A stretch of DNA of 37,261 nt from Comamonadaceae bacterium ALPHA2B. GTDB taxonomy: Bacteria > Pseudomonadota > Gammaproteobacteria > Burkholderiales > Burkholderiaceae_C. Shown here in pieces: positions 33,397 through 37,261 of the stretch. The first letter of the stretch is position 1. Every line of letters starts with the position of its first letter. Below the pieces are notes generated by a model. That model searched no databases. It worked only from the letters and a program-made list of their open reading frames with translations, and had not been told where the DNA came from. The position numbers and the translations under genes were made by a program. The stretch is taken from positions 1 through 37,261 of the forward strand of contig SCOE01000048.1 of assembly GCA_005503065.1 (NCBI GenBank), in the 5' to 3' direction.

Positions 33397-33690
33397 TTAC
33401 TTGCCCGCGTCGCTCCCCGCAGCCGGTGTGGCCGCCGCGGCCGACGCCGCCTGCTGCTGCTGCGCCTTGTCCTTCTTCGCCGCCTCGTGGTGCCCGATCG
33501 CGCAGCCGGCCGCGGCGCCGAGCACGCCGTGCTTGCCGGCCACGTGGCCCGCCACGCCGCCCACCGCGGCGCCCTTGATGCAGCCCTTGGCCTGCGCCGC
33601 CGGCGCGAAGGCCAGCAGGCCGCCCAGCGCCATGCCGGCCGCGGCCAGCTTCCAACCCACCGATGCCGAAGAACGGGTGACGAATGCCAT
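33397..33690 (-). CDS. Small glycine-zipper-like secreted protein
   Basis: This 97-residue protein has an N-terminal signal peptide ending at about AAQA (residue 34). A Gly/Ala-rich segment (KGAAVGGVAGHVAGKHG) follows, then an Ala/Lys/Gln-rich tail; this resembles glycine-zipper 2TM proteins. AAGGAG lies before the ATG on the minus strand, supporting that it is real. It interrupts the selA-selB gap on the opposite strand and has no obvious link to selenium. Function unknown. Confidence 0.65.
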   Translation of the reverse strand: MAFVTRSSASVGWKLAAAGMALGGLLAFAPAAQAKGCIKGAAVGGVAGHVAGKHGVLGAAAGCAIGHHEAAKKDKAQQQQAASAAAATPAAGSDAGK

Positions 33691-33934
33691 GTGTGTGACT
33701 CCTTGAATGGAATGCGGGCCGCCCGGTGCGCCCGCGTGCCACCACGGTAGGCCGTGCCACCTTCGGCGAAGCTGACCGGCACGCTGGCATCGACACCCCT
33801 TCGCGGCGCCTGCCTACAGGCCCGGTACGCACGGGCCATCGCCGCCGCCCCACGCACAATCCCGCCATGCGCCGCGCCCCTTCGACCTCGCCCCTTTCCA
33901 CACCCGCCGCCACGCGCCGTCCGCGGAGCGCCGC
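33691..33934. other. Gap between the glycine-zipper gene and selB
   Basis: This 244-base divergent region has no gene and no repeat I can identify. It must hold any promoter of selB, but no clear -10/-35 pair is visible. Confidence 0.4.
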
Positions 33935-36145
33935 ATGATCCTCGGCACCGCCGGCCACATCGACCATGGCAAGACCACGCTGGTGCGCGCCCTCACCGGC
34001 GTCGACACCGACCGGCTGAAGGAAGAAAAGGCGCGCGGCATTTCCATCGAGCTCGGCTACGCCTACACGCCGGTGCCGGCCGTGCCCGGAGAGGCATCGG
34101 CGGCCGCGCCCGGCGATGACCCGTCCCAGGTGCTCGGCATCATCGACGTGCCGGGCCACGAGCGCTTCGTCCACACCATGGCCGCCGGCGCCTCGGGCAT
34201 CGACCACGCCCTGCTGGTCGTGGCCGCCGACGACGGCGTCATGCCGCAGACGCGCGAGCACCTCGCCATCGTCGAGCTCTTCGGCATCGGCGAAGGCACC
34301 GTGGCGCTGACGAAATGCGACCGCGTCGATGCCGCCCGCATCGCCGCCGTCAAGGCCGACATCGCCGCACTGCTCGCCACCACGCCCCTGGCCCGCGCCC
34401 CGATCTTCGAGACCGCCGTGCCTCCGGGATCGGCTCCTTCGCCCCTCCAGGAAAAGGGCGGGGGTGAGGGGGAACCCGCCACGGCCGACCCCACCGGCAT
34501 CACCGCCCTGCGCGATCACCTCTTCGCCATCGCCCGCCGCCAGCACGCCCGCCGCAAGGACGGCCTGTTCCGCCTGGCCGTCGACCGCGTCTTCACCCTC
34601 GCGGGCCACGGCACCGTCGTCACCGGCACCGTCTTCGGCGGCGCCGTGCTGGCCGGCGACACGGTCGCGCACTTCGGCGCGGGCTCGGGCGACGGCCGCG
34701 CGCCCCCGCGTGCCTTGCGCGTGCGCAGCCTGCATGCGCAGAACCGCGCGGCCGAGCAGGGCGCGGCCGGGCAGCGCGTGGCGCTCAACCTGGCCGGTGT
34801 CGACAAGAGCGACATCGCCCGGGGCGACTGGATCGCCGACGCGCGCGTGCTGCAGGCCACCCAGCGCATCGACGTGCGCGTGCGCCTGCTCGACGGTGCG
34901 CCGCCCCTCACCGCATGGACGCCGCTGCACGTGCACCTGGGCGCCACGCACCGCCTGGCCCATGCCGTGCCGCTGGAAGGCGACACCGTGGCGGCGGCCG
35001 GAGACGGCGCCGGTACTGCGGCCGCCCGTGCCGGCGCCCGCGTGCAACTCGTCTTCGACCAGCCCGTCTTCGTCGTGCCCGGCGACCGCTTCATCCTGCG
35101 CAACGCCCAGGGCACGCGCACCGTGGGCGGCGGCGTCGTGCTCGACCCGCAGGCGCCCGAGCGCCGCCGCCGCAGCGCGGAGCGCATGCAGTGGCTCGAT
35201 GCGATGGAAGCGCTCGTCGGCTCGGGCGACCGCAACGGTGGCGACGCCCGCCCGCTGCTCGCCGTGGCGCCGGCCGGCCTCACGCGCAGCGTGTTGACGC
35301 GCCTGCTGGGCCGCCTGCCCGACCCCGACTGGGCCGGTGCCGACGCGCCCGCCTTTGCCCTCGGCCAGGCTGGCCCGCTCGCGGGTTCGGCCTTGGGCGC
35401 CCCGGGCGCGGGCGGCCACGCCGACGTGCTGTGGCTGTCGCCCGCCGTGTGGGCGCAGGTGCAGGCCCGGATCGTCGGCGCGCTGGAGCGCCACCATGCC
35501 CGCGCGCCCGACGAGCCCGGCCTCAACAGCGCACGCCTGCAGCGCATGGCCTTCCCGGCCCAATCGGCGTTCGGTGCTGCGCTGCCGGGCTGGTCGTCCT
35601 GGCTTCAGAAGCTGGTGGCCGACGGCGCCATCACCCGCAGCGGCCAGTGGCTGCACCTGCCCGGCCACAGCGTCAGCCTCAGCGACGACGAAAGCGCCAT
35701 GGCCGCGCAGCTCATGCCCCTGCTGCTCGCGGGCGGCAACGACCCGCCCTGGGTGCGCGACCTCGCCAAGGCCATCGGCGCGCGCGAAGACACGGTGCGC
35801 GAGCTGCTGCGCAAGCAGGCGCGGCTCGGCGCGCTCTACCAGGTGGTGAAGGACCTGTTCTACCCCGCGGGCCGCATCGCCGAACTGGCCACTACCTTCG
35901 TGGGGCTTAGCGCCGCGTCGCTGGCGGACCCGACCCGCGCCACGGCGCGCCTTCCTGCCGGCGCCGTCGAAGCCCGCGACTTCCGCGACGCCGTGCAACT
36001 CGGCCGCAAGCGCGCCATCCAGATCCTCGAGTTCTTCGACCGCGTGGGCTACACCCGCCGCGTCGGCGACGCGCACCTGCCGCGCCCGCATACCCGCTGG
36101 GGCGCGGAGGGACCCGAGAGCGAGGACATGAGGCCCGCCCCCTAG
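33935..36145 (+). CDS. selB: Selenocysteine-specific elongation factor
   Basis: This 736-residue GTPase delivers Sec-tRNA to the ribosome at UGA codons next to a SECIS. G1 GHIDHGKT (7-14), the switch region [12 protein letters not shown]3 DVPGHERF (71-78) and G4 TKCD (126-129) are clear. Translation-factor domains follow, and C-terminal winged helices ([18 protein letters not shown] and [20 protein letters not shown]) read the SECIS. E. coli SelB is 614 residues; the extra length here is spread over several insertions. One is a 24-residue Pro/Gly-rich segment at 163-186 (34421-34492) right after the G5 region, encoded by repeat-like DNA. Its start is 245 bases from the glycine-zipper gene. 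Confidence 0.96.
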   Translation: MILGTAGHIDHGKTTLVRALTGVDTDRLKEEKARGISIELGYAYTPVPAVPGEASAAAPGDDPSQVLGIIDVPGHERFVHTMAAGASGIDHALLVVAADDGVMPQTREHLAIVELFGIGEGTVALTKCDRVDAARIAAVKADIAALLATTPLARAPIFETAVPPGSAPSPLQEKGGGEGEPATADPTGITALRDHLFAIARRQHARRKDGLFRLAVDRVFTLAGHGTVVTGTVFGGAVLAGDTVAHFGAGSGDGRAPPRALRVRSLHAQNRAAEQGAAGQRVALNLAGVDKSDIARGDWIADARVLQATQRIDVRVRLLDGAPPLTAWTPLHVHLGATHRLAHAVPLEGDTVAAAGDGAGTAAARAGARVQLVFDQPVFVVPGDRFILRNAQGTRTVGGGVVLDPQAPERRRRSAERMQWLDAMEALVGSGDRNGGDARPLLAVAPAGLTRSVLTRLLGRLPDPDWAGADAPAFALGQAGPLAGSALGAPGAGGHADVLWLSPAVWAQVQARIVGALERHHARAPDEPGLNSARLQRMAFPAQSAFGAALPGWSSWLQKLVADGAITRSGQWLHLPGHSVSLSDDESAMAAQLMPLLLAGGNDPPWVRDLAKAIGAREDTVRELLRKQARLGALYQVVKDLFYPAGRIAELATTFVGLSAASLADPTRATARLPAGAVEARDFRDAVQLGRKRAIQILEFFDRVGYTRRVGDAHLPRPHTRWGAEGPESEDMRPAP
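34421..34492. repeat. Repeat-like in-frame insertion within selB
   Basis: This segment, starting CCTCCGGGATCGGCTCCTTC, breaks the SelB reading between ETAV and [11 protein letters not shown], which are contiguous in most SelB proteins. Its DNA resembles the common GGGGTGAGGG / CCCCTCC intergenic repeat of proteobacteria, and part of it matches the intergenic sequence near 33124. Confidence 0.5.
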
Positions 36146-36180
36146 AATCGCGCCGCCTCGCCGGCCGGCGCGGTGCACAT

Positions 36181-36276
36181 GGAAAGCAAACGCACCCGGT
36201 GGTGCGCCCGGGCTTCAAACCCGGTAGGGGGCGCCAGCCGCTTCCTGGTCGGTTCGACTCCGGCTGCTTTCCGCCA
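36181..36276 (+). tRNA. selC: Selenocysteine tRNA (anticodon TCA)
   Basis: The gene is 96 bases long including CCA. An 8-bp acceptor stem pairs GGAAAGCA with TGCTTTCC, then G and encoded CCA end it. The anticodon loop is CTTCAAA with TCA at 36215-36217 and the stem is CCGGG/CCCGG. The long variable arm (about 36222-36249) and the T loop GGTTCGACTCC are typical of bacterial selC. It follows selB by 35 bases. It reads the UGA of the formate dehydrogenase gene. Confidence 0.97.
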
Positions 36277-36303
36277 CCGCGCGGCAACACGGCCTCGCCG
36301 GCT

Positions 36304-37098
36304 TCACCCGGCCGGCTTCGTCCCGCGCGCGCTCTTGGCAGCGGCCTTGCGCGGCGCGGCCTCGCCCGCCGACCCGATGGTCACGTGCGTGTGAAAGCGG
36401 TCCGAGGGCCCGCGCATCAACTGGTATTCGAAAGGCCGCTGCTGCGCGTCGTACCCGATGCGAAGCACATCGACCAACGCCGAACCCACGGGCACCTGCA
36501 GCAGCCCGGCCAGCCAGGCATCGGCCAGCGTCGCGCGGCTGAGCAGCTCGATGCGGCCGTAGTCCACGTCGGCCGCACGCAAGATGTCGGTAAGTGCCTT
36601 GCGCTCGAAATCCTTCTTCCGCAGCCGCCGCCCCAACGCCTCCAGCAGAAACACGGTGCTGTGCAGGATCGGCAGCCCCGCACTCAGGCGCAGCCGCTCG
36701 ACCTTCAGTACCGGCGCAGCGGGCGCCAAAGCCAGCGCCACCGCCACGTCGGGCGGCGCGGGCACCACGGCGAAGGATTGCAGCACCGGCGTGCTGCGTG
36801 CGCGCCGATCGGCCATGGCCGACAGGAAGGCGTCCATCTTCATCGGCAGCGCCGCCGGCACCTGCGCCGCCTTCACGTGCGTGCCGCGGCCGGCGCGGCG
36901 TTCCAGCAGCCCCTTGTCTTCCAGCGCCTGCAGCGCGCGGCGGATGGTGACGCGCGACACGCCGTACTGCTCGCACAGCGCGTGCTCGGTCGGAAAGCGA
37001 TGCCCCTGCGCGAAGCGCCCGCTGGTGATCAGCTCCTCCAGCAGGGTGGCGACGTGGTGGTGCAGGGCGATGCCTGGCAGCTTGGAGAGGGTGGACAT
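36304..37098 (-). CDS. GntR-family (HutC/UTRA subfamily) transcriptional regulator
   Basis: This 264-residue regulator has an N-terminal winged helix-turn-helix (about 10-75, with HRFPTEHALCEQYGVSRVTI as recognition region). A C-terminal UTRA ligand-binding domain (about 95-235, LKVERLRLSAGLPILHSTVF) follows. The tail is Lys/Ala-rich. The ligand is not known. The start MSTLSKLPG (37098) is preferred to the longer frame because it begins at the DNA-binding domain. It converges on selC. A perfect inverted repeat at 37147-37170 lies upstream and is its likely operator. Confidence 0.92.
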   Translation of the reverse strand: MSTLSKLPGIALHHHVATLLEELITSGRFAQGHRFPTEHALCEQYGVSRVTIRRALQALEDKGLLERRAGRGTHVKAAQVPAALPMKMDAFLSAMADRRARSTPVLQSFAVVPAPPDVAVALALAPAAPVLKVERLRLSAGLPILHSTVFLLEALGRRLRKKDFERKALTDILRAADVDYGRIELLSRATLADAWLAGLLQVPVGSALVDVLRIGYDAQQRPFEYQLMRGPSDRFHTHVTIGSAGEAAPRKAAAKSARGTKPAG

Positions 37099-37146
37099 GG
37101 GCGCGCGGATTCTAGGAAGCGCGCCGCCTGCCGAGCCCGATGCGTG

Positions 37147-37170
37147 AATTGTATTTAAACTAATACAATT
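37147..37170. promoter_or_regulatory. Inverted-repeat operator upstream of the GntR-family gene
   Basis: AATTGTAT (37147-37154) and ATACAATT (37163-37170) are perfect reverse complements around an AT-rich 8-base spacer (TTAAACTA). TACAAT hexamers are present on both strands, so -10 elements may overlap. GntR-family regulators commonly bind such repeats to control their own gene and a divergent neighbour, which would lie past the window end. Confidence 0.65.
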
Positions 37171-37261
37171 GATCCGCGCCATCGCCCGAGCCGCTTCGCC
37201 CTTGCGGCAGGCCGATGCCCCACCTGCCCGCCCATCCAACCCGCGCACCGCGCCCCAGACC
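37171..37261. other. Window end, no gene seen
   Basis: The last 91 bases hold no recognisable gene. They probably lead into a gene divergent from the GntR-family regulator, possibly its target. Confidence 0.4.

Noticed and set aside
33356-36178. A 940-codon minus-strand frame across selB, and a similar 592-codon one across aspS (2626-4404).
   Set aside because: Same reason: composition is that of an antisense shadow, and the plus-strand proteins have complete conserved motifs.

Overview
The window is about 37 kb of high-GC chromosome. Its gene content and order (FmdB-DUF502-aspS-nudB, gpmA-ctpA-moeB, rhodanese-grxC-secB-gpsA, DUF3460-scpA) and a dispersed repeat built on GCTAT...ATAGC plus a GCGCCCG/CGGGCGC palindrome point to a betaproteobacterium of the Comamonadaceae (Variovorax/Acidovorax/Xenophilus type). 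I cannot name the species. There is no rRNA, CRISPR array, prophage or intact insertion sequence. The only tRNA I can support is selC.

Layout. 1-4.4 kb: a sodium:solute symporter, then FmdB zinc ribbon, DUF502 membrane protein and aspS. 4.5-8.9 kb: nudB (folate), an endonuclease/exonuclease/phosphatase-fold protein, a divergent folE, a BLUF blue-light sensor, an EamA transporter and a DUF429 protein. 9-15 kb: an envelope/general-stress block with CsbD, a BON lipoprotein, a reverse-strand operon of the YqjD/YqjE/YqjK/ferritin-like type, a DUF1328 peptide, a CHASE3 histidine kinase divergent from a LuxR-type response regulator, and a lone receiver protein. 15-25.4 kb: mostly housekeeping, with an AsmA-like protein, moeB, ctpA, gpmA, a rhodanese, grxC, secB, gpsA, an endostatin-like lipoprotein, scpA, DUF3460 and a BamE-like lipoprotein.

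25.5-36.3 kb is the functional centrepiece: a respiratory formate dehydrogenase (alpha, beta and gamma subunits) whose alpha subunit reads through an in-frame UGA as selenocysteine 196. It is followed by fdhE, selA, selB and the selenocysteine tRNA selC, all on the plus strand. Enzyme, maturation factor and most of the Sec-decoding machinery therefore sit together; only selD is absent and must lie elsewhere. A bacterial SECIS hairpin with a bulged U and a GGTCT loop follows the UGA. The intergenic spaces of this block carry several unrelated repeat elements, and selB has an in-frame segment that looks repeat-derived. The window ends with a GntR/HutC-type regulator and a perfect inverted-repeat operator in front of it.

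I see no wholly new system. The observations I rate highest are the compact Sec cassette with repeats at its junctions, the repeat-derived insert in the SelB GTPase domain, the shared promoter-like motifs in the stress block next to a two-component system, and the BLUF gene directly behind folE.
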